Assembly (NCBI GenBank): GCA_964036045.1
Contig: OZ038385.1
Location: 60,545,919 to 60,609,918, forward strand
Source: Eutreptiella sp. 'Long Island Sound 2002'
Taxonomy: Eukaryota > Euglenozoa > Euglenophyceae > Eutreptiales > Eutreptiaceae
Reading direction: 5' to 3'
Length of the DNA: 64,000 nt
The translations under genes and the position numbers were made by a program. The notes beneath the pieces were generated by a model. That model ran no database searches. It was given only the letters and a program-made list of their open reading frames with translations, and was not told the origin of the DNA. How positions within the stretch are numbered: the stretch's first letter is position 1; each line of letters starts with the position of its first letter. Below, in pieces: positions 1 to 9,696 of the stretch.

Positions 1-709
1 TCAATCCTTCTTGTGTTTGGAGCAATTGCGGTGCCCGAATTTTTGAATAAATGATCACCGAGCGAAGAACTTTTCAAGTCCAAAATCTCAATGTTTTTCA
101 AAATATTCACCAATCCGGGAGCAACAACGGAGCACTAAAAGAAAGCGGCTAAAGACGCGTTTCGGTCAAAAGACCCTCATCAGTTTCCCTAAAAGCGACA
201 TGGTGCCATGAATCTTGGTATACAACAATGGGTTCACAAAGAATATAAACCGCACACATGTTCATCATGGATCACCGTTGACGCGGGGCTTCAATCCGGC
301 TATGACTTTCAATCTATTCCACAAAGCAGCGCGACACTGTGCTAAAATATTCACACCACCCAATGGTACAGTGAACAAACGTGTCTGTGACAAAGAACGT
401 GGTGCTAAACTGCGCCACGCATTTTTAACCATCAAAGGATCGATTCGTTGAAAACCAGAAAATTGATACCTCAGCGCGTGCACGCGCTCCCCTGTTCTGG
501 GGCGCTTCGCGCGCGGCTGCAAATAGATATCACGATCCGTCCAGGAAACGATCTGCTTAGAGATGAAAGGCATGGTGTAACCAATAGAAATCAGCCGGCT
601 ACAAAGACGGTCTACCGCACACTGATAGAAAATCTGCTCCGAAGCTAAACGAAGGTAGCGAATGGACTCAGTTTTGATGAACCCAGCCTTGATGTGCCAG
701 GGCACACAG
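1..709. repeat. Left arm of 709-bp inverted repeat
   Basis: Reverse complement of 1022-1730. The inner boundary is set where the match ends, at CTGTGTGCC (reverse strand) against 1022-1030. Confidence 0.95.
145..199 (-). ncRNA. Hammerhead ribozyme-like motif, left arm
   Basis: Mirror copy of the motif at 1532-1586. The conserved core CTGATGA reads on the minus strand across about 177-183. It is followed by a stem II hairpin (GGTC, TTTT, GACC), then GAAAC and the GTC cleavage triplet. It lies 3' of the RT on the minus strand, as expected for a PLE terminal ribozyme. Confidence 0.55.
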
Positions 710-1021
710 GCCTCAGGGGGAATATAGATGGCTCTGTTCGTAGGCTTGAACCAGACTGCTGTTCGCAATGGAGACAAACACACAACCCACAGGTCCAGCG
801 CTGTGAAGGAAGAGACCCCTACTGCTTCCGGGGAGAAAGGTAGGTCTGGGGGGTAAATATCTTTAAGAGTCTGTAAGACCTGTCTGCCTTCCCCATTGGC
901 ATGCAATACAGTCACATCATCCAGGTACCTCATCAGGCCCCAGCGTGCAGGCCAGAGGCCTCTTTCCATTGCCCTGAGTTCCCACGACCTGAGAATCATG
1001 TTGGATAGTTGTACAGCACAA
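265..1021 (-). pseudogene. Penelope-like reverse transcriptase, C-terminal part
   Basis: The frame is open from 1021 to a stop at 265; the first ATG is at 999. The translation starts with a segment like the PLE block before the catalytic site (VQLSNMILRSWE). It continues with the RT catalytic box RYLDD at about residues 24-28 of the ATG form. Then come the thumb-side motifs NRAIYIPPEACVPWHIK and IRYLRLAS, which match the Penelope pattern P-N-x-x-x-Y-I-P followed by R-Y-x-R-L. RT motifs 1-4 are missing because the reading runs into the opposite arm at 1022. No endonuclease follows the RT, which fits PLEs whose GIY-YIG domain is N-terminal, but that is inference. It is truncated and so unlikely to work alone. 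Confidence 0.75.
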
Positions 1022-1025
1022 CTGT

Positions 1026-1466
1026 GTGCCCTGGCACATCAAGGCTGGGTTCATCAAAACTGAGTCCATTCGCTACCTTCGTTTAGCTTCGGAGCAGATT
1101 TTCTATCAGTGTGCGGTAGACCGTCTTTGTAGCCGGCTGATTTCTATTGGTTACACCATGCCTTTCATCTCTAAGCAGATCGTTTCCTGGACGGATCGTG
1201 ATATCTATTTGCAGCCGCGCGCGAAGCGCCCCAGAACAGGGGAGCGCGTGCACGCGCTGAGGTATCAATTTTCTGGTTTTCAACGAATCGATCCTTTGAT
1301 GGTTAAAAATGCGTGGCGCAGTTTAGCACCACGTTCTTTGTCACAGACACGTTTGTTCACTGTACCATTGGGTGGTGTGAATATTTTAGCACAGTGTCGC
1401 GCTGCTTTGTGGAATAGATTGAAAGTCATAGCCGGATTGAAGCCCCGCGTCAACGGTGATCCATGA
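1026..1466 (+). pseudogene. Second, shorter copy of the PLE RT C-terminus
   Basis: This 146-residue frame repeats the last part of the RT encoded on the minus strand at 265-703. It lacks the catalytic RYLDD box, which lies in the unique centre of the palindrome. It ends at the same stop codon, GGTGATCCATGA. It is a by-product of the inverted duplication and not an independent gene. Confidence 0.8.
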
Positions 1467-1531
1467 TGAACATGTGTGCGGTTTATATTCTTTGTGAACC
1501 CATTGTTGTATACCAAGATTCATGGCACCAT

Positions 1532-1586
1532 GTCGCTTTTAGGGAAACTGATGAGGGTCTTTTGACCGAAACGCGTCTTTAGCCGC
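1532..1586 (+). ncRNA. Hammerhead ribozyme-like motif, right arm
   Basis: Seen directly: CTGATGA at 1548-1554, a G, stem GGTC (1556-1559), loop TTTT, GACC (1564-1567), GAAA (1568-1571), then CGC and the cleavage triplet GTC (1575-1577). This is the type I hammerhead order. Stem I can form AAA/TTT next to the core and GCT/AGC further out. Stem III is only A-C/G-U, but ACGCGU (1571-1576) is self-complementary, so two transcripts could dimerise there, as is known for short-stem-III hammerheads. The extra G at 1555-1557 is a flaw. Activity is untested. Confidence 0.6.
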
Positions 1587-1757
1587 TTTCTTTTAGTGCT
1601 CCGTTGTTGCTCCCGGATTGGTGAATATTTTGAAAAACATTGAGATTTTGGACTTGAAAAGTTCTTCGCTCGGTGATCATTTATTCAAAAATTCGGGCAC
1701 CGCAATTGCTCCAAACACAAGAAGGATTGACAATTGTGAGGCCGATCAAGCTAAGCA

Positions 1758-1812
1758 CCAACTAAAACAAAAAATTCCAAAAAAAATTCCAAAAAATTCC
1801 AAAAAAAAAAGG
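1758..1812. repeat. A-rich simple repeat (AAATTCC units)
   Basis: Tandem AAAATTCC-like units end in a run of A. They lie between the PLE palindrome and repeat R copy A. Confidence 0.8.
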
Positions 1813-1817
1813 TCTGT

Positions 1818-3920
1818 GGCCCCGAGTGGCACGCGAGGGTTGGGTAACCCCGCGGCGGTGAAACGCTTTTGACGCGTTCCCGTGGGGGGCCGGCCACGGG
1901 ACGCTGCGGTGACACGCACAAGTGAGCAGGCAGGCAAGGCACTACGCTCACAAGGGCATCAATACGCCTGTGTCATATGACAAAGCGTTTCAGAATCCTT
2001 GCCACTCTGTAAAGAGGGAACGAAAGTATGTACAGCAACACACCAGGATATGTACACATGGGGTTAAGACTGGACTGGGGTAAGGGCATCAAAGGACAAT
2101 AGACACTCAGTCCCAACTCATATCCCAATCCCAGGTCCGACCCTCTCAGTGGCTGATGGGGGCGGGGGCTCAAACACAACCCATGCCCTGCTCAGTCCGG
2201 ACCCTGAAACCCTGCCAATAGGGGGGGGTGTCCCGCCCAGCCACAGGCGAGTTCCTGGGAACCAGGGGGCTCTAAGGCCAACCGACGGTGGCTCCCTATG
2301 GTCCCTTAATGGCAGGTCCCAACTCCACTCTGAGCCAGAGATATGGCCCCGCCATCATCACCCAGGAGTTGGTAGCTGAAAATGGGCTGTTTCAGCCCAA
2401 ACTGAAATTAACTCAAAAATCCCCAAAATTGACCCCTCGTCCGGACCCGCCAGAGGTAGGGACGAGGCTACTGACCCTATGCCCTTCGAGTACGAACCCC
2501 CTGGAGCCCTCACCCAACCTGGTTCCCTCTGAGGTCCCGGCATCAGGGCAACACGGATGAGTCATGTGGGGTCATGATGCCAAAATCACCAAAATTGGCG
2601 TCATTCCCACGCGTGGCTCGCCCGGCCAAGGTAAGGCCAATGGCTCACAGGGTAGGAGGCAGGACCTAGGACTTCTATCTGAGTGTACAACTTGGATTTA
2701 GGTCCGGGCTCCCTATGGGCTTAGAGAAATGGGGCCGCCAATTGACCACACGGAAGGGGGAAATTGGGGTCCCAAAATTGGGTCATTTTGGCTGCTTGAA
2801 ATGAGCCAAAATTCGGTGTGCTCCCAATAGTATATCTCCACGCCGGCTTGGAGATCGGATCCGCCATTCCATACGCGATCCACCGGGAGTCCAATGGAGA
2901 CTCCCATGCCCTTGGCTCTCAAAGATCTCCATGCCGCTCGGCGTGGTGACGATCCCAATTGGGTCCACAAATGCAAAAATGGCAAAATTGCCCATACTCA
3001 ATTTGGCCTAGCGCCTTGACGAAGGCGGCTCCGCTTCGCCCACGTGGTGTGTGTACCATGGGGACCATTACCCATAACACCCATGTCATATATGGTCCAT
3101 TGGTCCATGCGTCCGGCGTGCACGAAGGTTAGAACATGGGGCACGGCGGGCAGCAAAAGTGGAAAAATGCTCAAAATGGCCAAAATTGCGCACGCTCATG
3201 GTTAGGGCAAGTGAGGCACGTGCCCGACTTGGACCGGAGTGTGCCATAGGATTGATGTCAAGTCATATGTGTCCAACATATCTTTGGGGCGTCACCCAAC
3301 TCCTCCGGTATTGGGAATGGCAGGGTCGCCAAGTGAGCCCATGATTTGGGATAGTCCCAAATCGCCAACATGGCGGCCACGGTATGCCAAGCCTAAGAGG
3401 AGTTATTCGCCGGGTCCAAGATATGTTGGCTACCGAAGTATGTACCCTCATAACATACTTGGGTCATGATGTCAATTGAGCGCAACGTTGAGATACACGG
3501 TCGCCACTTGACATCATGACGAGCCAAAAATGGCAAAATTGACACAATGACACACAAAAGTGCCTTGAAAGGTCTACAATTATATTATAATATCTCCGGC
3601 TTGGATCGTGCAATCACTTAATCCTTCTAAACGGAATGACTTGACACCAATGACCTTCGATCCCACGTATGTGCTCCACTTGGGGCGCCTTGAAAGGTTA
3701 CGAGCGCTGCTTCCCAAGTGGGCACATGAAAATATGGAAAAATGTAAAATACACACCTTGCTCCCAACGCATCGCTTCGGGATCACCACACAAGCTTCCC
3801 TTCACGAAGGTTAGGCTTGCAATTGACCGTAGGGAGTACGGAGAAGGGGCTTGCACAATATGAGGTCCATTGGCGGGCTTGTCTTGGAGCAATGGGCCCG
3901 CCAAATGGGCACGCAACACA
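1818..3920. repeat. Dispersed repeat family R, copy A
   Basis: Begins at GGCCCCGAGTGGC and aligns base by base, with scattered substitutions, to 14081-16120 and 28137-30160. It contains no reading frame that is conserved among copies and no recognisable protein. After about 3920 copy A switches to family S sequence, but a short junction shared with B and C (GGTTCTGGGTACCGCTT) reappears near 4799-4815. Three copies in one orientation are separated by gypsy elements. Confidence 0.9.
3436..3519. other. Pair of conserved hairpins in repeat R copy A
   Basis: Two perfect inverted repeats sit side by side: AAGTATGT/ACATACTT (3436-3443 with 3453-3460) and TCATGATGTCAA/TTGACATCATGA (3464-3475 with 3508-3519). 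Both stems are kept in copies B and C. About 65 bases downstream lies the palindrome ATATTATAATAT. Confidence 0.8.
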
Positions 3921-4011
3921 ACACATGGCACATACCAAATATTGCCCAAAAATGTAGCTCCCACCACGATATGTCATGCCCCTCCAAGGGCATAACTTTG
4001 TGTCAATCGCT

Positions 4012-4038
4012 CATAGGAACTCAAGGAGAGTTCCTATG
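4012..4038. other. Perfect 11-bp hairpin
   Basis: CATAGGAACTC, loop AAGGA, GAGTTCCTATG. It is not preserved in S copy 2. Confidence 0.75.
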
Positions 4039-4091
4039 CAACACCAACACTTGCGCGCTACACTCGAAAGTTATCTTAACGCACGCAATAT

Positions 4092-4139
4092 CATGGTCAT
4101 AGAGTTATAACGCAAACTCTACCCTCTTGACCATGATCC
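4092..4139. other. Nested hairpin in repeat S
   Basis: The outer stem is ATCATGGTCA/TGACCATGAT and the inner stem TAGAGTT/AACTCTA. A matching structure with partly different sequence lies at 34557-34598 in S copy 2. Confidence 0.75.
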
Positions 4140-4754
4140 ATTACACTAGCGCGCATGTGTGGAAACGCAAGGCATATAAAGCTTCCTAAATTACGTCGGG
4201 AGTATTGTGAATACATCCCACGTTTCCTTATCGTCAATACTCGCAAGCAACACGAGATATGACCTTCACAAGTGGCCTCACGAATCAACTTTGTTTTGCC
4301 CATATCTTTAAGACAAATGGAGGGCAGGATAAAAGGGAAGTTGATTCGTGCATACGGAAGCACGTAGGTCCACTCGAAAGAGGTCAAATCAAGTGCGGGG
4401 ATGTCGAAGTCGAAAATCCGATTTCGACATCCTGAAAAATTCGGATTAAGGTTGCGAGTATTAATTATGAAAATTGCGGAAGCATCCATGCAGTTCCTGG
4501 CGACTTTGGAGCCTTCGTCGCGGATAACGTTAAAATTTCCATTATAAACAGTTAATCTGGCGGTTACGGTAAAGTCGCGAACCAACCGCCAGCAGTCAAA
4601 ACAGTGAGTATCGGAACGGAAGCATAAAAATTGACGGAAACAATATGAAAATAAAACCCTGTTGATTCCTGATATTCTGATACACAAATCTCCGCTGGCG
4701 GTGCATCGGTTGCCGATGCGGGGCTTCACGGCACGGAACACGCCGTGCATGGGG

Positions 4755-5225
4755 TTAGTGGACCGGAGACCGGTTGTATGCCGTAACCTGGCCGTGGGGT
4801 TCTGGGTACCGCTTCAGTGTACTCGAACTTCGTATAAATTCGTTGAGAAGAGCGTAACATTGCGACAATTCGTGTTCTACGCGTCGAAGTTCATTTGCAG
4901 CAGCTTGCGTTGCATTTTCCGTCGAGGACTGCAAGGTATCGATGCGCTGGCCAGTTGCTGCTGTAGCACTTGCTGCTGTTGCCTGTAATACATCGATGCG
5001 TTGTTCCAATTCGATAACTTTGGCTTGAGTATCTGCAAGCTTCTGTAGACAGCTGTGAAGATCACGAGAGAGACATGGAAACCACTCGCTTTCTCGACTA
5101 GCGATGCGCTCTGCGATGAACTTCTTTAACGAGGTCGAAAATTCGTGATGCAAGGGTAAATCACTTCGAAACAAACTGTCTCTGATGAAATGCAGCATAG
5201 CTGCGTCGTCGAAGGGCCGCTCCAT
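4755..5225 (-). CDS. Coiled-coil protein, possible gag-like fragment
   Basis: A 156-residue frame starts at an ATG (5225). The middle (about residues 55-130) is a long heptad-like helix rich in A, E, Q, L and T. The end reads STLKRYPEPHG. The DNA for KRYPEP is the junction also found at the ends of repeat R copies B and C, so this ORF belongs to an element that left the R/S repeats rather than to a host gene. Retrotransposon gag proteins often have coiled coils before a proline-rich linker, which is the basis of the suggestion. There is no zinc knuckle or other signature. Confidence 0.35.
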   Translation of the reverse strand: MERPFDDAAMLHFIRDSLFRSDLPLHHEFSTSLKKFIAERIASRESEWFPCLSRDLHSCLQKLADTQAKVIELEQRIDVLQATAASATAATGQRIDTLQSSTENATQAAANELRRVEHELSQCYALLNEFIRSSSTLKRYPEPHGQVTAYNRSPVH

Positions 5226-5609
5226 TGTAGATCGAAGTCCAAATCAAGTTGACGCCGTTGCGGCGTCGAAGATTGATCTCGAAGATTGAACTCCCCGCCA
5301 CCTAGCTGGCTACCACTTGTTGTGGTTTGTTTCTTGGGAACTCGACTGCACTCCTGTGCCTCTTTGTTTCTCAAAATCCGAAATCCAAAATCGCACTCGA
5401 CAAACCTCGCAGGATCTTTAGACGGGGCACCAATAATAACACAATCTCGAAGACATAAACCCTGTTCAAAGATCGAAGTATCTTACAGCGCTCATTCACA
5501 GTTGGCATTCGATGCTTCTTTATTATTCACAGACTGTCAGCGCGATTGCGACTGCGACTTGCGATTTGCGCGCTGCTGCGCTGCTGCTGTTCGAAGCCAT
5601 AACAAACGG
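5226..5609. other. Unassigned spacer
   Basis: No gene recognised. There is short GCTGCTGCGCTGCTGCTG-type repetition near 5570-5590, just before the G1 leader. Confidence 0.5.
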
Positions 5610-5736
5610 AAGCCCGCAGTGTGGATTGGATTGTGGATTGGGTTATTGCTGTATTTGTGGGATCTGGTTGCTGTTCAGGGTTGAAGGAGTATAGTATTTT
5701 CTATATTTTTGGATTTGGACCCCGGAATTTTGATAA
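5610..5736 (+). other. G1 5' leader
   Basis: Starts at AACGGAAGCCCGCAG and is nearly identical to 35957-36083. It contains TATTTTCTATATTTTTGG shortly before the gag ATG. I could not identify an LTR end or primer-binding site. Confidence 0.5.
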
Positions 5737-8700
5737 ATGCAATCGTTGATCAGGAGCAAGTCAGCAGGGGTAACAGGCGGAAGGGGCACAGCGGGGGCGG
5801 GTCCTGGTTGGGACCTTCTTCATGGTAGCAGAGGCGTACCTGCTGCCCCTACCTACCGCCGACCCGGGGACTTGGGCCCCTATGAGCCCTGCCCAAGTAC
5901 GCACCGGGTGCGTATTGTGGACTCGGTGGAGATCACGCCGGAGATTGGAGCCAGACAAGAGCCGAGACGCTCAAGAGCATGGCGAACTCCGGAAGTTGAA
6001 GCCCGAAGAGAAGTACGACATTCGGGAAGAGGAGGACTTGACATGGAGGACCTGGTCTCCATGTGCGAGCGTAGCTGCCGCAGGGCATGCAACCTCCGCT
6101 CCGCCGCGGAGGACTCTGAGGAGGCCTGCCATTCAGGCAGCAGTGGAGGACGGGCCCGGCGCTACCGGAAGCGCGGGTCACCCAAGCCCGCAGCAGGGGA
6201 CATCGGGGCCATGGATACGGACCCCAGCCCGGTCAGGCTGTGGGACTCCGAGGGGCACTCCGAGGGCTATCGGACAGCCTATGAGCAACCTTCGGAGTCG
6301 GAGAAGACGGCCAGGCCGCCCACAAGGGCGAACACGGCTCCAGAACCTAGCCTGGAGCATGACACCGAGGCGTTGGAGAGGCACACCAGAGCCAGAACGG
6401 CGCCTGTGGCCCGGCACACGGAGCCAACGCGGGATATCATGGGCGACACACCCATGGCGGAGGAGTCCGAGGCGCCGGGAACCGCGGGGTGCGCCGGATC
6501 GGGTGGAAAGCACGCTGAGTGCCACTGCGAGCACGTGTCCCTCCTCATGGGCAAGTACCCAAAGATGGGGATGGACGCCATCGTGCATCGCCTCGATAGC
6601 CTGGACAACGCGAAGGACGGCCTAGAGGAGGACGTCGCCGGGATCCTGGATGACCAGTCGGCCGCGGAGAGAGACATGGCGGAGCTGCGAGCGGAACGGG
6701 ACCGGTACCGGGAGAATCTGGAGCTGGCCCTGGAGAAGCAGCAGCGAGTGGCGGACAGCCTCCTCCACCTGGTGGAGGAAATGTCGGGACGCCTGAAAAG
6801 GCTAGAGGAGCTACAGCCCCTCGCCTCGGGTCCGGAGCTCCCGGCAAAGCCAGCAGCGGCAGAGCTGGTGGAGCGGGTTAAGACCCTCCAAAGCGCCATG
6901 GATGAACCCATGGGCGGCCCGGCAGAGGCACCCTACGAGCCTCCGCGTGTTGACCCGGGTGCGCTGCCGTTTGTTCCCATGTTCAGCGAATCCACAATGC
7001 TCGGGGAACACACGTCACCGGCCGGGTCCATGCGGGAAGGGCACGTAACCACGGACCCGAGGAGCCTGACAGTACAGATGTCCCATGCCGCCCAGGATCT
7101 ACCGATCACTACGACTGCCCATGCAGTTTATGCGGAAGAGGACATCCAGAGCCAGACCATGCAGGGGCGAACCATGGAAAGCGCTGACGGACATGGTCGA
7201 GGTCATCCAGGCGGAAACCTGTGGGCGAAGGACCCCAATACGGGGATATGGACGGCCGGTGGAGCAAGTCCTTCCCGCATTCCAAACCCCATGGGTTCAG
7301 GCCCAACTGGACCGCACTCCATGGAGGAGAGGGATGTACGGGGAGTTTACTCACACCCCCCGGCCACAGGTGGTATCCGTCTCGGTGGAGTGTTGGCTGG
7401 GGACGTCGGAGACGCCATCAGGATTGACGACCTCAGGGGAATCAAAATCCCCTACTATGCTGGCAACCCCTCCAACCTGGACGACTTCATCCTGGATTGG
7501 GAGGACTTTGCCGAGGAGGTCGTCGGTGAGATGCGGGGAGCGCCGCGGGACAAGTGGGTATGCCGGACATTCCCACACCGGCTGGCGCAAGACATGAAGG
7601 AGGAGCTGCGGGATCAGATCCGGGAAGGACTGATCCGTACGGAGCAGGCCTGCCTCCAGTAGTTGGAGGATGAGGAGCGGGTGGACGCTCCGAACCAGAA
7701 GCTGGAGGACTTATGGTCCATCCCGCTGCCGCTGGACCGCGGTGAGTTGCGGGTCCGGGAGTGGAACCGGTACCTGCGAAAGTACCGAAGATGCCTCAAG
7801 CTGGTGGAGGACTGGAATGAGGCCAGCAAGATCCGCCACTTGCTGAAGGACGTCCTCCCCAGCAACTGGAAGAGGAGAGTGGAGGACGAGGAAAAGAAGA
7901 GAGCGAAGAAGCGCGTGGCGGTGAGGATTATGGCGGCGGAGGATACCCATGCGGGTATCATGGAGCTCTTCAGGAGGAACCTGGGCGAGCCCAACCGGAT
8001 GTTGGGACTGAAGAACGCCGTGTACGTGGAGGTATTTGGAGACACCATGGGGCAATAGTTGCTGCGCCCCAACAACGTGGAGTGGAGGCGCGGGGAGCCG
8101 CTGAGGATGCAGGTCATCTTCGCCCGCATGAGCCTGGACGAGATCGTGAAGTACATCACGGTGTAGTTGAAGCTCAATGCGAAGAACGAGGCCCACGTGC
8201 AGGATCGACATGGTCATGGACAATGAGGCCACCGAGAAGACCGCCATCATCGGGAGATCCAGGAGGACACGGCCAACTCCGCGGAAAATGGTAGTGGAAG
8301 TGGCCAAGACCACTGGACCTGGTCCCGGGAGGATCACGAGGAGGCCCACTTCTTCGCGTTTGTGGCGCACAACGCGAGGGACCATGGGCAGGATCGGTCC
8401 AGATGGAGCCGGGTGGGACCCAAGAAGGGCAATGAGCCAAGGAGGATCGGGAACCCACCGCTCTCGTTCCGGGAGTACAGGTCTCAGCACGACGGGTGCT
8501 GGGTCTGTTATGGCAAGGGAAACAACCATGCACACGACCACCGTCAGTGCAAGGTATATGAGGCGGACAGGAAGGTCTACTTCGCCGCCCACCCCGAGAA
8601 GAAGCCCAAGGAGCAGCGGATTTCTGATTGGAAGGCGAAGGGCGGAGACGGGGGAAAAGGCCAAGGCAAAGGCCAAGGAAAAGGCGGAGGAAGAGGCTAT

Positions 8701-8853
8701 GGTGGTGGACCTGGCCAAGACCGACCAGTGAGGTTGATCGAGGAAGTTGCTGAGGACATGTTGCGGACGTTGGAGGAACTCAAAGCCCAGCAACGTGGTG
8801 GACAAAGTCCTGGCGGATCGCAGCCGGAAGGGGCTGCGGGAAGTCAAGTCTAG
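5737..8853 (+). pseudogene. gag: G1 gag polyprotein, nonsense-broken
   Basis: The ATG at 5737 opens 641 codons to TAG at 7660. The same frame then continues to 8853 through TAG (8056, 8164) and TGA (8224). N-terminal third: a cysteine cluster C-E-R-S-C-x3-CNLR that is matched in G2 gag. Middle: an acidic coiled coil (about residues 300-365). Then the capsid-like part from about residue 570 (IPYYAGNPSNLDDFI) through the tryptophan-rich segment. The C-terminal zinc motif CWVC-x6-H-x3-H-x2-C is at about 8500-8553, followed by G/K/Q-rich basic repeats. In the alignment to G2 the first TAG falls on a Trp codon, so it is probably a mutation. The last TAG (8851) is in a conserved context and may be functional. 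Confidence 0.85.
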
Positions 8854-8874
8854 AGGAGCCCCCACGGTAGTGGG
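8851..8874 (+). promoter_or_regulatory. Candidate UAG readthrough signal between G1 gag and pol
   Basis: TAG at 8851-8853 is followed by AGG-AGC-CCC. A CCCAC/GTGGG hairpin (8861-8865 with 8870-8874) starts 7 bases later. Downstream codons are open and in frame into the protease. The +1 to +9 bases match G2 except the first. Known parallel: murine leukaemia virus gag-pol, UAG plus a short spacer and a structured RNA. Confidence 0.5.
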
Positions 8875-9696
8875 ACCTCGGAGGTCTCTCCTCCGAAAAT
8901 CAGTGGAATCCCAGAGAAAGCGAAGGCACATCGGGTGCCGAAGAAGGCTCCAGAAGAGCCAAAACCACTGAGTTTCGCCACTCCCAACCCCTGGAGCGCC
9001 CTGCCAAGGGAAGTCTATGTGGGCAAGGGACGTGGCAAGAAGGAAGGAGCGACCACGGAGAGCCCCGTGGACGGGCAGGACCAGCCCAAGATCTACATCA
9101 TCCGTGATCAAAGCCTCGAAGTCCTGATGCACCCGGATGTGCTAGAGTTGCATGCCGTGAGAGTCGTCCATACACCGCATGGCGACGAGCGGCAGTTGCA
9201 CTTGAAGGTGCGTGTACGGTGCGGACAAGAGGAATTGGTGGTGGATGTTCTGGTGGATACGGGTGCCCAGGTGAGCCTGGTCCGGAGAGGGTTGTTCAAG
9301 GAGGAATCCCTGCAGCCCAGCCGTAGACCGGTGCGCCTGAAGGTGGCCAATGGAGAGATCATGGGTGGTGGTACCCATGAGGCCACTATCAGTATGGAAT
9401 TCTGGGAGCATGAGCGCTTGAACCGCCCTGATTTGGCAAAGAGAAGCACTCTATCCGGGAACTTCTATGTGGCCGACATTACCGATTGGGATATTATCAT
9501 GAGGTATGACTTCATGGTGGCAAATGCCATTGGAGCCCTTCCCCATCGTGCAACGCTGGTCCGGGAGGATGATGAATGCCTCACATGGCTGTCCACGGAC
9601 TATGCATGCGGATCATCCCAATGGAATGCTGAGGAAGAGGATCGGATCGTCCAAGCGGTGCAAGCTGTGGGTGCCAAGTCCAGAGGAGACCGTTGA
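8854..9696 (+). pseudogene. G1 retropepsin (aspartic protease)
   Basis: In frame with gag and RT. The catalytic motif LVDTGAQVSLV is at about 9250-9282. A flap-side VANG segment follows, then D-W-D-I-I-M-R-Y-D-F near 9485-9515, where G2 has D-W-D-M-I-V-G-Y-D-F. The Gly-to-Arg change in the conserved I-x-G segment probably damages folding. The frame stops at TGA 9694-9696, aligning with coding sequence in G2 (just before EYGVVP), so this stop is most likely a mutation separating protease from RT. Role: cleavage of the element's own Gag-Pol. Confidence 0.8.

Larger units (their letters stand above)
1..1730 (-). mobile_element. Penelope-like element fragment arranged as a palindrome
   Basis: Two inverted arms (1-709 and 1022-1730) flank a 312-base centre. 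Position x pairs with 1731-x wherever I compared them, so the arms are essentially identical and the rearrangement is young. The minus strand carries the C-terminal part of a Penelope-type reverse transcriptase, followed by a hammerhead-like motif in the terminal region. PLEs are known for pseudo-LTRs in direct or inverted order and for hammerheads in them. The left arm may extend beyond the window start. No GIY-YIG endonuclease is present here; it would lie upstream of the RT and is missing from this truncated copy. Confidence 0.75.
1022..1730. repeat. Right arm of 709-bp inverted repeat
   Basis: Exact or near-exact reverse complement of 1-709. It ends at GAAGGATTGA (1721-1730), next to an A-rich stretch. 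Confidence 0.95.
3930..4700. repeat. Dispersed repeat family S, copy 1
   Basis: The reverse complement resembles 33995-34760 (copy 2), by eye at roughly three bases in four, with indels. The minus strand has an open frame (4097-4750), but copy 2 carries stops in that frame, so I do not call it a gene. The minus-strand edge near 4690 reads TGTGTATCAGAATATCAGG and could be an LTR-like end. Confidence 0.7.

Noticed and set aside
4097-4750. 217-residue minus-strand ORF in repeat S
   Set aside because: The second copy of the repeat has stops in the same frame, and no motif was recognised.
7660-8853. Reassigned stop codons (UAG or UGA as sense)
   Set aside because: G2 has frames of 1283 and 1160 codons and the LINE RT over 860 codons with no internal UAG or UGA. 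The stops in G1 align with various residues in G2.
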